This document shows positions 43,441 to 53,660 of a DNA stretch of 64,000 nt, one piece after another. The notes under the pieces are model-generated. The model worked only from the letters and a program-made list of their open reading frames with translations, was not told where the DNA came from and searched no databases. Made by a program: the position numbers and the translations under genes. Each line of letters starts with the position of its first letter. The first letter of the stretch is position 1. Source of the DNA: Isoptericola halotolerans (GTDB lineage: Bacteria > Actinomycetota > Actinomycetes > Actinomycetales > Cellulomonadaceae); the NCBI RefSeq assembly GCF_003003075.1, contig NZ_PVTX01000002.1, positions 186,001 through 250,000 of the forward strand, written 5' to 3'.

Positions 43441-44628
43441 CTAGCCTGCCACGGCTGCGTCCAGGTACGCCGCGAGCGCCGTCGCCGCCTGCCGGACGGC
43501 GGCACGCTCGGACGGCTCCGGGTCGCGCTGCCACTGCACCTCGACCTCGCCGTCGTGCGGGGGCCGGGCGGGCCAGCGCCAGCGGGCGGCCAGCAGCCCG
43601 TCCACGGCGACGGTGTGGACGAACGCGCCGATGCGGCCGGGTTCGGGCGCTCGCGGGTCGCCGAGCACGCCGCGCGTCTCCCGGTAGGAGGCCAGGACCT
43701 CGTCGTACCCGCACAGCAGGTCCACCACGGGGCCCGACGGCGGCGCCGCGGCGGGGAGCGCCACGTCCTGCTGCGGGACGGTCGGGCGGGTGGCGGCGTC
43801 GTGCAGCTCCGGCGTGCTGACGAGCGCCGCGCCGTCGAGGCCGTCGCGCCCCGGGACCAAGACGGCCTCGCCGGTGTCGAGGAGGACGGCGAGCCCGGCG
43901 CGCAGCTCGGCGAGCGTGAGCCCGCACCACTGCCCGAGGTCCTTGGCCGTCGCGTAGGCACGGCCGGGCAGGTACCGCCGCCACAGCTCCAGCACGGCGG
44001 CCTCGCGGTCGAACCGTCCGCCGAGGGGCCCGTACCCGGGCGGGACGCGCTCGTCGAAGGGCACGTACGTGTGCTGGCCCTGCGCCGTCGGGCCGCTGAC
44101 GACCACGCACCGCAGCTCGGCGTGCATGAGCACGTGCGTGACCACGATGCCGGGGGCGTCGTCGGCGACCAGCCCACGCGCGACCAGCGCCGCGGCGAGC
44201 TCGGGGCGGGTGCGCGCCCCGAGGGCGACCTCGTCGGCCACGGCGTCGATCGCGGCCGTCGGGTCGCCGAGGCCCCACTGCTTCTCCGTGGAGGCCATGG
44301 TGCGCGCCACGCGGGGTGCGGTGAGCTCGAGGAGCCAGCGGGCGTCGTCGGGCCGCACGAGGTGCCAGGTCGGGCGCAGGACGTGGGTGCGCAGGAACGC
44401 GCCCTCGTCGAGCGCCCGGAGCGCCACGGGCTCCGTGACCTGCGGGGCCTCGCCGGTGCGCGCGCCGGGCGCGAGGCGGCGGCTGAGCCCCCAGAGCGTC
44501 GGGCGCAGCTCCTGCCCCTGCACGGCGAGCAGGTGCCCGACGGCGGACGGCAGGTCGGGCAGGTCCGGCTCGCGCAGGCGCTGGGCCCGCAGACGGGCGG
44601 CGCGGACCGTGACGGCGTCGACGCTCAT
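43441..44628 (-). CDS. AlkZ/YcaQ-like DNA glycosylase (HTH_42 winged-helix family)
   Basis: A 395-residue member of the HTH_42/AlkZ family. The family's catalytic Q-x-Q motif is seen in GHLLAVQGQELRPTLWGLSRR near residue 37. Also visible are RTHVLRPTWHLVRPDDARWL, typical of the family, and LLCGYDEVLASYRETRGVL plus AVDGLLAARWRWP near the C-terminus. Characterised relatives remove interstrand crosslinks or alkylated bases; some serve as self-resistance proteins in toxin clusters. No toxin gene is next to it. ATG 44628; 4 bp from the aldO start. Confidence 0.85.
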   Translation of the reverse strand: MSVDAVTVRAARLRAQRLREPDLPDLPSAVGHLLAVQGQELRPTLWGLSRRLAPGARTGEAPQVTEPVALRALDEGAFLRTHVLRPTWHLVRPDDARWLLELTAPRVARTMASTEKQWGLGDPTAAIDAVADEVALGARTRPELAAALVARGLVADDAPGIVVTHVLMHAELRCVVVSGPTAQGQHTYVPFDERVPPGYGPLGGRFDREAAVLELWRRYLPGRAYATAKDLGQWCGLTLAELRAGLAVLLDTGEAVLVPGRDGLDGAALVSTPELHDAATRPTVPQQDVALPAAAPPSGPVVDLLCGYDEVLASYRETRGVLGDPRAPEPGRIGAFVHTVAVDGLLAARWRWPARPPHDGEVEVQWQRDPEPSERAAVRQAATALAAYLDAAVAG

Positions 44629-44666
44629 GCCGGCATGCTGCCACCCGACCCCGACATCCCGCCGCT

Positions 44667-44738
44667 GTGGTGGGCGCGATCTCTGGGCCGGAGATGCCGC
44701 TCACAAGGACGAATCGGGCCAGAGATCGCGCCCACCAC
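44667..44738. terminator. Long hairpin after the GH51 gene
   Basis: GTGGTGGGCGCGATCTCT (44667-44684) pairs perfectly with 44721-44738; pairing extends through GG/CC and, after one mismatch, CCG/CGG, about 23 pairs with a loop near 24 bp. Lies between tandem minus-strand genes, directly before the AlkZ-like gene. Confidence 0.82.
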
Positions 44739-44746
44739 CGCGCGGG

Positions 44747-46276
44747 TCAGGCGAGGGTGAGGCTCACCGTGACGTAGGAGTGCGCCGGGAGGGTCACCTC
44801 CAGGCCGCGGTCGTGCGGGCGGACGGCGTCGAGCGTCACCGGAGCGACGGCGTCGGGCGCCTCGGGGGTGTTGTGCGTGGCGAGACCGGGAGCGCTGAGC
44901 ACCCGGGCGGAGTGGCCGACGACGTCGCGACCGCGCAGGTCGAGCACGACCGTGCGCCCGGCCTGGGCGTCGAGGTTGGTCAGCGAGACCAGCGCGGTGC
45001 CGCCGCGCGTGGACGCCGACGCCGAGACCAGCGGCAGCTCGCTCTTCTCCCCGGTCCGGGTGGGGACGCCCTGCAGGTGCACGTCGAGGGAGTCGGCGTC
45101 GTGGTGGCCCGTGTTCATCTCGAACACGTGATAGCTCGGGGTCCTGACCAGCGCGCCGGACTCCGGGTCGGTGAGCAGCATCGCCTGCAGCACGTTGACG
45201 GTCTGGGCGATGTTCGCCATCACCACCCGCTCGGCGTGCCGGTGGAACGCGTCGAGGTGGACGCTGGCCACCAGCGCGTCGCGCAGGGTGTTCTGCTGGT
45301 ACAGGAACCCCGGGTTCGTGCCCGGCTCCACGTTCCACCAGGTGCCCCACTCGTCCACCACGAGGCCCACGCGCCGGTGCGGGTCGTAGCGGTCCATGAC
45401 CTGCCCGTGCCGGGTCAGCAGCTGGTCCATGTAGCCGGCCCGCTCCAGCGCGAGGTACCACTCGTCCTCGCTGAACTCGGTCGCCGAGCCCTTGTCCGCC
45501 CACGGGCCGGTCATCGTGTAGTAGTGCAGCGAGACCGCTTGGAACGGCCCGGCAGGGGCGTCCGCCTCCTCGGCGCGGTCGAGCGCGTCGAACGACTGCA
45601 TGAGCACCTCGGTCCAGTGCAGGTCGGCGTCCGAGGCCCCGGCCGCGATCCGGTACACCTCGTTGCCCGCGTGGTTGCGCACATAGGTCGAGTACTGCCG
45701 CGCCAGCGACGCGAACTGCTCCACGCGCAGGTTGCCGCCGCAGCCCCACGCCTCGTTGCCGATGCCGAAGAACGGCACCTTCCACGGTTCGTCGCGCCCG
45801 TTCCGACGCCGCAGGTCGGCCATCGGCGAGTCGTCGGCACGGGTGAGGTACTCGATCCACTCGCTCATCTCGGCCACCGAGCCCGAGCCCACGTTGCCCG
45901 AGATGTAGGCGTCCGTGCCGAGCAGCTCGCACAGGTCCATGAACTCGTGGGTGCCGAACGAGTTGTCCTCGACCACGTCGCCCCAGTGCGAGTTGACCAT
46001 GCGGGGCCGCTGGTCCCGCGGGCCGATGCCGTCACGCCAGTGGTAGTCGTCGGCGAAGCACCCTCCCGGCCACCGCAGGTTCGGGATGCTCAGCGCGCGC
46101 AGGGCCTCGACGACGTCGGTACGGATGCCCCGCTCGTTCGGCACGTCGGAGTCCTCGCCCACGAAGAAGCCGCCGTAGATGCACCGGCCCAGGTGCTCGG
46201 CGAAGTGCCCGTAGACGTGCCGGGAGATGCGCGGGCCCGGCAGGTCGAGGTCGATGATCGCTGTCGTCTGATCCAT
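44747..46276 (-). CDS. abfA: Alpha-L-arabinofuranosidase, GH51
   Basis: A 509-residue intracellular GH51 enzyme that releases L-arabinose from arabinoxylan or arabinan oligomers. It starts [21 protein letters not shown], family-typical. The acid/base Glu175 is in [13 protein letters not shown], the nucleophile Glu309 in [27 protein letters not shown] lines the pocket. The C-terminal beta-sandwich carries the usual NxDxx segment [19 protein letters not shown]. No signal peptide. Divergent from a LacI regulator across 41-53 bp with a shared operator-like palindrome, so arabinose-responsive repression is likely. Confidence 0.96.
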   Translation of the reverse strand: MDQTTAIIDLDLPGPRISRHVYGHFAEHLGRCIYGGFFVGEDSDVPNERGIRTDVVEALRALSIPNLRWPGGCFADDYHWRDGIGPRDQRPRMVNSHWGDVVEDNSFGTHEFMDLCELLGTDAYISGNVGSGSVAEMSEWIEYLTRADDSPMADLRRRNGRDEPWKVPFFGIGNEAWGCGGNLRVEQFASLARQYSTYVRNHAGNEVYRIAAGASDADLHWTEVLMQSFDALDRAEEADAPAGPFQAVSLHYYTMTGPWADKGSATEFSEDEWYLALERAGYMDQLLTRHGQVMDRYDPHRRVGLVVDEWGTWWNVEPGTNPGFLYQQNTLRDALVASVHLDAFHRHAERVVMANIAQTVNVLQAMLLTDPESGALVRTPSYHVFEMNTGHHDADSLDVHLQGVPTRTGEKSELPLVSASASTRGGTALVSLTNLDAQAGRTVVLDLRGRDVVGHSARVLSAPGLATHNTPEAPDAVAPVTLDAVRPHDRGLEVTLPAHSYVTVSLTLA

Positions 46277-46285
46277 GGGCAGGAG

Positions 46286-46299
46286 TTTATCGATATAAT
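46286..46299. promoter_or_regulatory. LacI-type operator overlapping a consensus -10
   Basis: TTATCGATATAA (46287-46298) has a perfect CG-centred core TATCGATA and includes TATAAT (46294-46299), a consensus -10 for the lacI-like gene. A repressor bound here would block both divergent genes. Confidence 0.65.
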
Positions 46300-46329
46300 C
46301 GCGCTGGACGGAAGGGGTTGACCGATACC

Positions 46330-47376
46330 GTGACGGGCGTGAGGCCGACCATGAGCGACGTGGCGCACGCCGCGGGCGTCTCCACCATGACCGTCTCGAA
46401 CGTCCTCACCGGACGGCGCCGTGTCAGCACGCAGACCCGGACCCGTGTGGAGCGGGCCGCCGCCGACCTCGGCTACGAGCTCAACCTCACCGCCCGCCAC
46501 CTGCGGGCCGGGCGCACGGACACCGTGGCGCTCGCCGTGCCCTTCTTCGACCACCCGTACTTCGGCGAGCTCGCCGCCCGGCTCGCCCGGCTCCTCGCGC
46601 CGGAGGGCCGCCACCTCGTCGTCGAGCAGACCGGACCCAGCCGCGAGGCCGAGCTCGCCGCCGTCACCCGGGCGCGCTGGCAGCTCTACGACGGCGTGCT
46701 GCTGTCGGTGGTCGGGATGACCGCCGCGGACCTCGACGACCTGCGCACGTCCGTGCCCCTGGTGCTCCTCGGGGAGCAGCAGATGCCCGCCCGCTACGAC
46801 CACGTCCGGATGGACAACGTCGGCGGCGCCCGCCTCGCCACCGCCCACCTGCTGGCCACCGGGGCACGCCGGATCGCCGTCGTCGGCGGCGCCGAACCCT
46901 CCGCCGACGCCGGCATGATGCCGGCGCGCACCCTCGGCTGGGCGCTCGCCCACGAGGACGCCGGGGCGGCGGCCGAGCCCGGGCTGGTCGTCCGCGCGCC
47001 GGCCGACCTCGCCTCCGGCCGCGAGGCCGTCCGCAGGATCGTGCGGGACGGGATCGCGTTCGACGCCGTCCTCGCCGTCACGGACACGCTCGCCGCCGGC
47101 GTCCTCGCAGGCCTCGCCGAAGCCGGCCTGCGGGTGCCCGACGACGTCCAGGTGGTCGGGTTCGACAACCTGGCCTCGTCCGAGCTCACCGTGCCCGCGC
47201 TGTCCACGGTGGACCCCGGCCACGAGCACCTGGCCACCGAGGCGCTGCGCCTCCTCGACGTGGCCGTCGCACGCGGCCCCGGGCGAGGGGCCGACGGCGC
47301 GGCGGACGCTCCCCGGCACGTCACCGCACCGGCGGAGCTCGTCCTGCGGGCCACCACCCGGGAGCGGCGCGGCTGA
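46330..47376 (+). CDS. LacI-family transcriptional regulator
   Basis: A 348-residue repressor. The LacI helix-turn-helix is [23 protein letters not shown] with hinge [21 protein letters not shown]. The sugar-binding domain shows [58 protein letters not shown], and [24 protein letters not shown]-type ending typical of the family. Start is uncertain: TTG 46318, GTG 46330, GTG 46339 and ATG 46351 are in frame; GGAAGGGG at 46310-46317 fits 46330 best. Divergent from the GH51 gene, its likely target. Confidence 0.94.
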   Translation: MTGVRPTMSDVAHAAGVSTMTVSNVLTGRRRVSTQTRTRVERAAADLGYELNLTARHLRAGRTDTVALAVPFFDHPYFGELAARLARLLAPEGRHLVVEQTGPSREAELAAVTRARWQLYDGVLLSVVGMTAADLDDLRTSVPLVLLGEQQMPARYDHVRMDNVGGARLATAHLLATGARRIAVVGGAEPSADAGMMPARTLGWALAHEDAGAAAEPGLVVRAPADLASGREAVRRIVRDGIAFDAVLAVTDTLAAGVLAGLAEAGLRVPDDVQVVGFDNLASSELTVPALSTVDPGHEHLATEALRLLDVAVARGPGRGADGAADAPRHVTAPAELVLRATTRERRG

Positions 47377-47400
47377 GCGCGGGGTGCCCCCACCGGCCGG

Positions 47401-47772
47401 TCAGGTACCGGCGGGCTGCTCCTGGCGGATGATCGGGATGCGCCCGCCCATCCCGACCATGTCGAGGACCTCGGTCACGGCGGCGGAGGGCTCGAGCAGC
47501 TGGACCGGCGAACCGGTCTCCTGGCCGAGCATGTAGATCTGCAGGATGAAGGCGACGCCCGACGAGTCGAGGAACGTCACGTCGCGGACGTCGAGGACGA
47601 TGGGGATGCCCGGCGGGCGAGCCACCACGGTGGACATCGCGTCGCTCGCCGCCTCACGCAGCGCGGCGTCCACCTCGCCCCACAGGGTCAGGTAGGTGCT
47701 GTCCTCCTGGTGCTGGCAGGAGATGCCGGACCCGGGATCGTGCTCGAGCTCGGTGGTGTGGTCGGTATCCAT
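47401..47772 (-). CDS. STAS-domain anti-sigma factor antagonist
   Basis: A 123-residue single STAS domain. STYLTLWGEVDAALREAASDAM, GIPIVLDVRDVTFLDSSGVAFI and the following VQLLEPSAAVTEVLDMVGM match SpoIIAA-like antagonists. DSSG contains the serine that an RsbW-type kinase would phosphorylate; unphosphorylated protein frees a sigma factor. No partner kinase lies nearby. I start at ATG 47772; an in-frame ATG at 47838 would add 22 residues of low-complexity sequence. Confidence 0.85.
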   Translation of the reverse strand: MDTDHTTELEHDPGSGISCQHQEDSTYLTLWGEVDAALREAASDAMSTVVARPPGIPIVLDVRDVTFLDSSGVAFILQIYMLGQETGSPVQLLEPSAAVTEVLDMVGMGGRIPIIRQEQPAGT

Positions 47773-47889
47773 GGGGTTGCTGGCTCCCGTAGTGCCGTCG
47801 GCGACCGATGTGGCCCTTCTACCCCCGTCGAAGGCCATGGTCGAGTGTTCACCGGTCTGATGGATTCGTCCAGTGCTGCCGGACGATCG

Positions 47890-48396
47890 TTACCCGCGGT
47901 CCTCCGACCCGGGTGGTGGGTCCGGGTCGGTGACGTCGGCGACCTCGGCGCCGAGCACCCGGACCAGGTCGTCGGCGTCCAGCGTCGCGGCGACGCCGTG
48001 ACCCCCTGCGCCGACGGACACGCGCCCCGCACCGGCGACGGACGCGTCGGCGACCACCGGCCAGTCCGTGGTCGCGCCGAAGGGAGTGATGGTTCCGCGC
48101 TCGTATCCCGTGACCTCCCGGGCCACGTCGGCGTCCGGCATCGACAACCGGTTCGCGCCGAGCAGCGACCGCAGCTTCGGCCAGGCGATGGTGCGCCCGC
48201 CCGGGACGAGCACGAACAGGAAATCGCCGTCCCCCCGGCGCACCACGAGCGTCTTGAGGACCTGGTGCGGCTCCAGCCCACGGGCCGCGGCGGCCTCGGC
48301 GAGCGAGCCGACCCGGCCGTGCCGCGTGATCTCGAAGTCGACACCGGCCGCCTCGAGACCGCGGCGGGCGCGCTCCTGCGCCTCCGGCCCGGTCAA
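47890..48396 (-). CDS. YbaK/EbsC-type aminoacyl-tRNA deacylase
   Basis: A 168-residue trans-editing deacylase of the YbaK/ProX family, which clears mischarged tRNA such as Cys-tRNA(Pro). ARRGLEAAGVDFEITRHGRV, then EPHQVLKTLVVRRGDGDFLF holds the conserved lysine, VLVPGGRTIAWPKLRSLLGA follows, and TGYERGTITPFGATTDWPVV contains the GxxxPFG motif. The start is TTG at 48396, overlapping the TGA of the upstream DUF2087 gene (TTGA), which supports this rare start codon and translational coupling. Confidence 0.9.
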   Translation of the reverse strand: MTGPEAQERARRGLEAAGVDFEITRHGRVGSLAEAAAARGLEPHQVLKTLVVRRGDGDFLFVLVPGGRTIAWPKLRSLLGANRLSMPDADVAREVTGYERGTITPFGATTDWPVVADASVAGAGRVSVGAGGHGVAATLDADDLVRVLGAEVADVTDPDPPPGSEDRG

Positions 48397-48731
48397 CGGT
48401 CCTCCCCCAGCACGCGCTGCGCCGTGGCCGCGGCGTCCGACGTCTCGTCGTGCTCCGTCCGCTCCGTGCGCCAGTACTCGGCGCCGTCCCGCGTCCGGGA
48501 GACCAGGCCCAGGTCCACCATGGCACGGCGCAGGCCGACCGGGTCGTCGGCGAGGTCAGCGAGCCGGTCCGTCAGCTCGCGCTCGGTGAGCGGCTCGAGG
48601 AGGTGCGGCATGGCGAGCGTCGCGAGATAGCGCGTGACGGCCTGCTTGTCGCGCCATCGCCGCGGGCTGCGCCGCAGGCGCCCCTCGTCCAGGAACCGGC
48701 GGGGGTCGCCGGAGGACTGCTGTCCGGTCAC
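48393..48731 (-). CDS. DUF2087-domain protein
   Basis: A 112-residue basic protein. RRFLDEGRLRRSPRRWRDKQ, then LATLAMPHLLEPLTERELTDRLADL and DPVGLRRAMVDLGLVSRTRDGAEYWR match the DUF2087 pattern (FxxGrLxxxPxkxkkrlavL ... R.LVdyGfl.R..dG..Y). It looks like a small winged-helix DNA or RNA binder. GTG start overlaps the stop of the VanY-like gene (GTGA), its own stop overlaps the YbaK start: a three-gene coupled unit. Confidence 0.85.
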   Translation of the reverse strand: MTGQQSSGDPRRFLDEGRLRRSPRRWRDKQAVTRYLATLAMPHLLEPLTERELTDRLADLADDPVGLRRAMVDLGLVSRTRDGAEYWRTERTEHDETSDAAATAQRVLGEDR

Positions 48732-51010
48732 TGGTCGCCCGGTTCCTCGTCCGCGCCGGAGTCGCCCTCCGGGTCGTCGTCCTTGGCACCGAGCAGTTCC
48801 AGTGCCGGGTCGAGAAGGGCCGTGGACGTCGGCTCCGAGGTCGGCTCCGTCGTCGTGGGCGCAGACTTCGTCGGTTCCGGGGCCGGCTCTTGAGTCGGGT
48901 CGGTCGGCTCGGTCGGCTCCGCCGGTTCCGTCGTTTCCGTCGGCTCGGGCTCCGGCTCGGACGGCTCCGGCGTCGGCGTCGGCTCGGGCGGCGTGCTCGG
49001 CGACGGTTCGGGCGTCGGCTTGGGCGACGGGCTCGGCGAGGGCTTGGGTGTCGGGCTCGGCTCGGACGGCTCCGACGGGCCCGGGGACGGCTTCGGGCTC
49101 GGCTTGGGGCTCGGGGACGGCTTCGAGTCGCCACCGTCCTTGCCACCCTTGCCGCCGGTACCGGTCTTGTCGCCGGTGCCGTTCGTGCCGCCGTCCTTCT
49201 TCTTGCCGTCCTTGGAGTCCGCCGAGCCCCCGCCCGCGCCCTGACCGTCGCCCGCACCGCCCTTCGAGCCGCCGCCGGACGACCCACCGGTGGCGGACCC
49301 CCCGGTGGACGCTCCACCGTCGGTGTCGAAGTCGTCGGTCGACGTCGCACGGTCCGGGATCGGGCCGGCGGCGAAGAACTCGAAGTGCCACGGCTCGGGC
49401 TTGCTGCCGTCCAGCCGTGCCCACGCCGGGTTGTCCCAGCCGTAGTCGGGACCGTTGACCCGCAGCCACGCGTACTCGGCGGACCGGCCGCCGGAGATCG
49501 GGGTCGAGAGGTCGAGCGCCAGTCCCCAGCCGTGGTTCGACGTGCCCGGCACCGCGGCCAGGTGCGGCTTCGCGGCCCGGACCGCGACCTGGGCGGCGTA
49601 GGAGCGGTAGGAGTCCGTGATGGGGATGTCGGTGCCGAACCGCGCCCGGTACTCCTCGTTGAGCGCCTCGAGCTGGAGGGCGGCGTCGCACCGGAGCATG
49701 TGACCGGGCGCCCACGGGATCGCGCACAGCACCGAGGCCGGGATCATGCCGTTGCTGTAGCCCGCCGTCGAGGACGCGTGCTGGTCGACGACCGAGCGCA
49801 GCGCCGCCGACAACGAGCTCGTCACGGCGTCCAGCGGCAGCCCGTCCGCGGTGGCCGGGGTGCCGTCGTTCAGCACGAACGTCCCGTCGGCCAGCTCGGT
49901 GACCGGCGGGCGGATGTCGACGACGTAGCCCGCCGACGCCGGGTCGAGGAGCGTCGACAGGCGCGTCGCCGCGACGACCACGTCGTCGAACGTCACGGCG
50001 TCGTGCACGTGCTCGTGACCGGCGCCGTCCGGGGCACCGTGGGCCTCGTCGTCGGGGCCGTCGGTGGCGTCGGGGCCTGCCGAGGGTGTCCCTGGCACTT
50101 CCGGGGCGCTCGCGCGGTCGGACGGGTCGCCCTCGTCCGCGGCGCCGGCGTCGTCCGGGAGGACGGGGCTCGCGACGCGGAGCGCCTCGTCACCGTCGCC
50201 CGTGCCGTCGCCGTCGAGGAGCTCGTCCAGCGTGGGGAGCTGCAGGCTCGGCACGTCGACGGGCTCGATCGGCTCGAGCTCCGCCGTCGGCCGCGGCTCG
50301 TCGGCGTCGTCCTGCGTGGCGTCCGAGTACTCGACCTGGGGCGTCCCCACGTCTGCGACGTCCTGCGGGCGCACCGAGCCGCCGTCGTCGCCCGCGGGCT
50401 CGTCGGCCTCGGCGGGCGGGCGCAGCTCGCCGTCGCCGAGGTCCGGGTCGACGATCGGCTCGCCGCCGTCGGGCTGGCCGGGCTCGTCCGCCGGGTCCGG
50501 CGCGGCGGGCTCGTCGGTGTCGGTGTCGCCCGGCACGGGACCCGCGACGTCGTCACGCTGCTCCGGTGCGCCGGCGCGCGGCGCGACGGCGGCGTCCCGC
50601 TGGGCGACGTAGATGCTCAGCAGGGAGCCCAGCTCGGCCGCGGCCTGCTGCACCTCGGGGTCGAGCGCACGACCTGAGTCGACGGCGGCCAGCTCGGCGC
50701 GCTCAACGATGTCGAGGAGCTGACCCAGCGTCGTCGGGCCGGTCGAGGTGGAGGCGCCGACGACGCCCACGACCACAGGGTCCGCCTCGACGGGCGCGGA
50801 GAACGCGGGGTGCTCGGCGAAGTCGTTCCAGGGGAGGTCGGCCACCGAGCCGGCCATGATGCCGGCCGCCAGGGTGAGCGCCGCCGCGCCTGCGCCGAGG
50901 GTGCGGAGCATCGGGTGGACGCGCTGGGCGGGCGTGGCGCGTCGCGGCACGGAGCCGTCGACGCCGTGGGCGTCACGTTCTCCCAGGTCACCGTTCTTCT
51001 CGACCGCCAC
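48728..51010 (-). CDS. VanY-type D-alanyl-D-alanine carboxypeptidase with long disordered regions
   Basis: A 760-residue exported protein. An N-terminal membrane segment or signal (about 38-58, [18 protein letters not shown]) is followed by about 270 acidic Pro/Asp/Glu-rich residues. The peptidase domain (about 430-545) has the zinc motifs of M15B/Van[32 protein letters not shown] (SxHxxGxAxD) and [10 protein letters not shown] Gly/Ser/Asp linker and a long [12 protein letters not shown] tail (about 600-740) follow, with no LPxTG anchor. It would trim D-Ala from peptidoglycan stem peptides; the tail may span the wall. First gene of the coupled VanY-DUF2087-YbaK unit. Confidence 0.88.
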   Translation of the reverse strand: MAVEKNGDLGERDAHGVDGSVPRRATPAQRVHPMLRTLGAGAAALTLAAGIMAGSVADLPWNDFAEHPAFSAPVEADPVVVGVVGASTSTGPTTLGQLLDIVERAELAAVDSGRALDPEVQQAAAELGSLLSIYVAQRDAAVAPRAGAPEQRDDVAGPVPGDTDTDEPAAPDPADEPGQPDGGEPIVDPDLGDGELRPPAEADEPAGDDGGSVRPQDVADVGTPQVEYSDATQDDADEPRPTAELEPIEPVDVPSLQLPTLDELLDGDGTGDGDEALRVASPVLPDDAGAADEGDPSDRASAPEVPGTPSAGPDATDGPDDEAHGAPDGAGHEHVHDAVTFDDVVVAATRLSTLLDPASAGYVVDIRPPVTELADGTFVLNDGTPATADGLPLDAVTSSLSAALRSVVDQHASSTAGYSNGMIPASVLCAIPWAPGHMLRCDAALQLEALNEEYRARFGTDIPITDSYRSYAAQVAVRAAKPHLAAVPGTSNHGWGLALDLSTPISGGRSAEYAWLRVNGPDYGWDNPAWARLDGSKPEPWHFEFFAAGPIPDRATSTDDFDTDGGASTGGSATGGSSGGGSKGGAGDGQGAGGGSADSKDGKKKDGGTNGTGDKTGTGGKGGKDGGDSKPSPSPKPSPKPSPGPSEPSEPSPTPKPSPSPSPKPTPEPSPSTPPEPTPTPEPSEPEPEPTETTEPAEPTEPTDPTQEPAPEPTKSAPTTTEPTSEPTSTALLDPALELLGAKDDDPEGDSGADEEPGDQ

Positions 51011-51178
51011 GCGGAAACCCTTCTACCAGCCGCTGTGCTGCACGACGCATCCTTGCACATCCACGTGTCCAGATGCTGCGGGCAACGTCCCCCGGGGTCC
51101 ACTCTGCGGCACCGCGGCGTGCCCCGCCAGTGCTCCGGAGCAAGTCCACCCGGTCACCTCGAACCGGCGGGCAGCGGG

Positions 51179-51184
51179 CAGACT
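51179..51184 (+). promoter_or_regulatory. Leaderless -10 element of pxpA
   Basis: CAGACT lies exactly 6 bp before ATG 51191 and no ribosome site is present, the same spacing as at other probable leaderless genes in this window. Confidence 0.45.
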
Positions 51185-51190
51185 GGACCC

Positions 51191-51982
51191 ATGACGGTCC
51201 ACCCTGCGACGACGCCTCCGCGCATCGACCTGAACAGCGATCTGGGCGAGAGCTTCGGGCGGTCGAGCCTCGGCGACGACGCCCGGATGCTCGCCGTCGT
51301 CTCCAGCGCCAACGTGGCGTGCGGGTTCCATGCGGGCGACCCGGCGACCATGCGCAGCACCGTCCGCGAGGCGGTCGTGCGCGGGGTCATGGTCGGGGCG
51401 CACGTCGCCTACCGGGACCTCGCGGGCTTCGGTCGCCGGGCGATGGACGTCCCCAGCGACGAGCTGCGCGCCGACGTGGTCTACCAGCTCGGCGCGCTGC
51501 AGGCCGTCGCCGTCGCCGAGGGCACCCGGGTGCGGTACGTCAAGCCTCACGGGGCGCTGTACAACACGGCGGCCACGGACGAGCGGGTCGCGGTGGACGT
51601 CGCGGCGGCGGTCGCCGCGGTGGACCCGGGCCTGGTGATGCTCGGCCTGCCGGGCAGCGTCGCCCTGGCCGCGGCGGCCGCGGCGGGCCTGCCGACGGCG
51701 GCCGAGGCGTTCGCCGACCGCGCGTACACCGCGGCCGGGACGCTCGTGCCGCGCGGGGAGCCCGGTGCGGTGCTCGACGACGCCGAGGAGGTCGCCGCGC
51801 GCATGCTGCGGATGGTCACCACCGGCCTCGTCACCGCGGTGGACGGCACCGACGTGGCCGTGCGGGCCGACTCGGTGTGCGTGCACGGCGACACCCCCGG
51901 TGCGGCCGCCATCGCCGAGCGCGTGCGGGACGCGCTCGTCGGCGCCGGCGTCCGGCTCCGGCCGTTCGTCCACGACGCATGA
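51191..51982 (+). CDS. pxpA: PxpA: 5-oxoprolinase subunit A (LamB/YcsF family)
   Basis: A 263-residue LamB/YcsF protein. It opens [20 protein letters not shown], the family signature, and has [75 protein letters not shown] and [19 protein letters not shown]. Together with PxpB and PxpC it forms the bacterial ATP-dependent 5-oxoprolinase that opens pyroglutamate to glutamate. Its TGA overlaps the ATG of the pxpBC fusion. The mRNA looks leaderless. Confidence 0.95.
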   Translation: MTVHPATTPPRIDLNSDLGESFGRSSLGDDARMLAVVSSANVACGFHAGDPATMRSTVREAVVRGVMVGAHVAYRDLAGFGRRAMDVPSDELRADVVYQLGALQAVAVAEGTRVRYVKPHGALYNTAATDERVAVDVAAAVAAVDPGLVMLGLPGSVALAAAAAAGLPTAAEAFADRAYTAAGTLVPRGEPGAVLDDAEEVAARMLRMVTTGLVTAVDGTDVAVRADSVCVHGDTPGAAAIAERVRDALVGAGVRLRPFVHDA

Positions 51983-53586
51983 GCGTGCGGGTGCGGGTCG
52001 CCCGGGACGACGCGCTCCTCGTCGAGGTCGACGACCTGCGCGCCGCCGCCGCGCTGGACCGCTCGCTGGCGGCCGACCCGGTGCCCGGCGTCGGGCAGCC
52101 GGTGCCGGGCGCCCGGACGGTGCTGGTGCCGTTCGACCCCCGGGTCGTGCCCGCCGCCACGCTCGCCGCCGAGCTGCGCGCGCGGGCTGCGGTCCCGCCG
52201 TCGGGCGCGCAGGGTGCAGGGCACCTGGTGGTGGTCCCCACGGTGTACGACGGCGCCGACCTGGACGACGTCGCGGCGCACCTGGCGTGCAGCCCGGCCG
52301 AGGTGGTGCGCCGGCACACCGACGCCCGGTGGACGGTGGGGTTCGTGGGGTTCGCGCCCGGGTTCGGCTATCTGGTGAGCGACGACCCGGGGCTCGTGGT
52401 CCCGCGCCGGACCACGCCCCGCACCCGCGTGCCGGCGGGTGCGGTGGCCCTCGCCGGGGAGCACTCGGGCGTCTACCCGCGCGAGAGCCCGGGCGGGTGG
52501 CAGCTCGTGGGGCGCACCGCCGTCGTCACCTGGGACGTGCGGCGCGACCCGCCGGCGCTGTGGGTCCCCGGCGACCGGGTGCGGTTCGAGGCGGTGCGGG
52601 AGTCGGTGCGCGGCGCCGGTGCCGCGTTCGGCACTTCCCGCCTGGTTCGGCAGCTCGAGGTGCCGAACCAGGCGGGAAGTGCCGAACGCGGCGGCCTCGA
52701 GGTGGTCGGGCCAGGCCTCCAGACGCTCGTGCAGGATCTCGGCCGGCCCGGCCACGCCGACCTCGGCGTCGCGGCCTCCGGAGCCGCCGACCCCCGCAGC
52801 CTGCGCGCCGCCAACCGCGCCGTCGGCAACCCCGTCGGTGCCGCCGCCCTCGAGACGCTCGGTGGCCTGCGCCTGCGGGCCCACGGCGCGGTCGTCGTCG
52901 CCGTCACCGGCGCGCCGGCCCCGCTGATCACGGTGCCCGACGGCGGAGGTCCGGCCCGGCCGCACCACCTCGGCCGGGCGTTCGCGCTCGCCGACGGCGA
53001 CGAGCTGTCGATCGGGACCCCGCCGCGCGGGCTGCGCAGCTACGTGGCCGTGCGGGGCGGTCTCGAGGTGCCGGCCGTGCTTGGCTCGCGCGCCACCGAC
53101 GTCCTCGCCGGGCTCGGGCCCGATCCGCTGCGTGCCGGGACGCTGCTGCCGGCCGGACCGCCGCCGTCGGCCGCCGTGGAGACCGGGGAGACCGGGGCGC
53201 CCGACCCTGCCGCGCTGCCGGCACCGGGAGAGGTCGTGACGCTGCCGCTGGTGCTCGGCCCGCGCGACGACTGGTTCACCGCCGGCGCACTGCGACTGCT
53301 CACGCAGCAGGAGTGGGAGGTCACACCGCGGTCCAACCGGGTCGGGCTCCGGCTGGCCGGCGACACCCCGCTCGACCGGCGACCCGCTCTGGTCGACGCC
53401 GAGCTGCCCAGCGAGGGCTGCGTCACCGGGGCCCTGCAGGTGCCGCCCGACGGCCGGCCGGTGCTCTTCCTCGCCGACCACCCGCTCACCGGCGGCTACC
53501 CCGTCGTGGCGGCGGTGCCCGCGGCCGCCCTGTGGCTCGCCGGCCAGGTGCCGCCCGGCGCCCGCCTCCGCTTCCGTGTGACGTGA
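51979..53586 (+). CDS. pxpBC: PxpB-PxpC fusion: 5-oxoprolinase subunits B and C
   Basis: A 535-residue fusion. Residues 1-212 are PxpB (KipI/allophanate hydrolase subunit 1): [59 protein letters not shown] and [15 protein letters not shown]. Residues about 240-535 are PxpC (KipA/subunit 2): [59 protein letters not shown] and [19 protein letters not shown]. The junction (about 215-238) is encoded by a perfect 32-bp-stem palindrome read in frame. Split or fused forms exist in nature. ATG overlaps the pxpA stop (ATGA). Confidence 0.94.
   Translation: MSVRVRVARDDALLVEVDDLRAAAALDRSLAADPVPGVGQPVPGARTVLVPFDPRVVPAATLAAELRARAAVPPSGAQGAGHLVVVPTVYDGADLDDVAAHLACSPAEVVRRHTDARWTVGFVGFAPGFGYLVSDDPGLVVPRRTTPRTRVPAGAVALAGEHSGVYPRESPGGWQLVGRTAVVTWDVRRDPPALWVPGDRVRFEAVRESVRGAGAAFGTSRLVRQLEVPNQAGSAERGGLEVVGPGLQTLVQDLGRPGHADLGVAASGAADPRSLRAANRAVGNPVGAAALETLGGLRLRAHGAVVVAVTGAPAPLITVPDGGGPARPHHLGRAFALADGDELSIGTPPRGLRSYVAVRGGLEVPAVLGSRATDVLAGLGPDPLRAGTLLPAGPPPSAAVETGETGAPDPAALPAPGEVVTLPLVLGPRDDWFTAGALRLLTQQEWEVTPRSNRVGLRLAGDTPLDRRPALVDAELPSEGCVTGALQVPPDGRPVLFLADHPLTGGYPVVAAVPAAALWLAGQVPPGARLRFRVT
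52621..52692. repeat. Long palindrome at the pxpB/pxpC junction
   Basis: Arms 52621-52652 and 52661-52692 are perfect 32-bp inverted complements (GCCGCGTTCGGCACTTCCCG... and its complement), with the 8-bp loop GCTCGAGG. It is translated in frame as the linker between the two 5-oxoprolinase subunits. CACTTC and the apex CGGCA occur at like positions in the stems at 9021-9088 (both) and 10120-10177. Confidence 0.92.
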
Positions 53587-53660
53587 GTGTGCGCAAGATC
53601 TCCACCGACTCTGTGGCCACGACCACACACAATGCGCGACTCGCCGGGCACAATCGGGGC

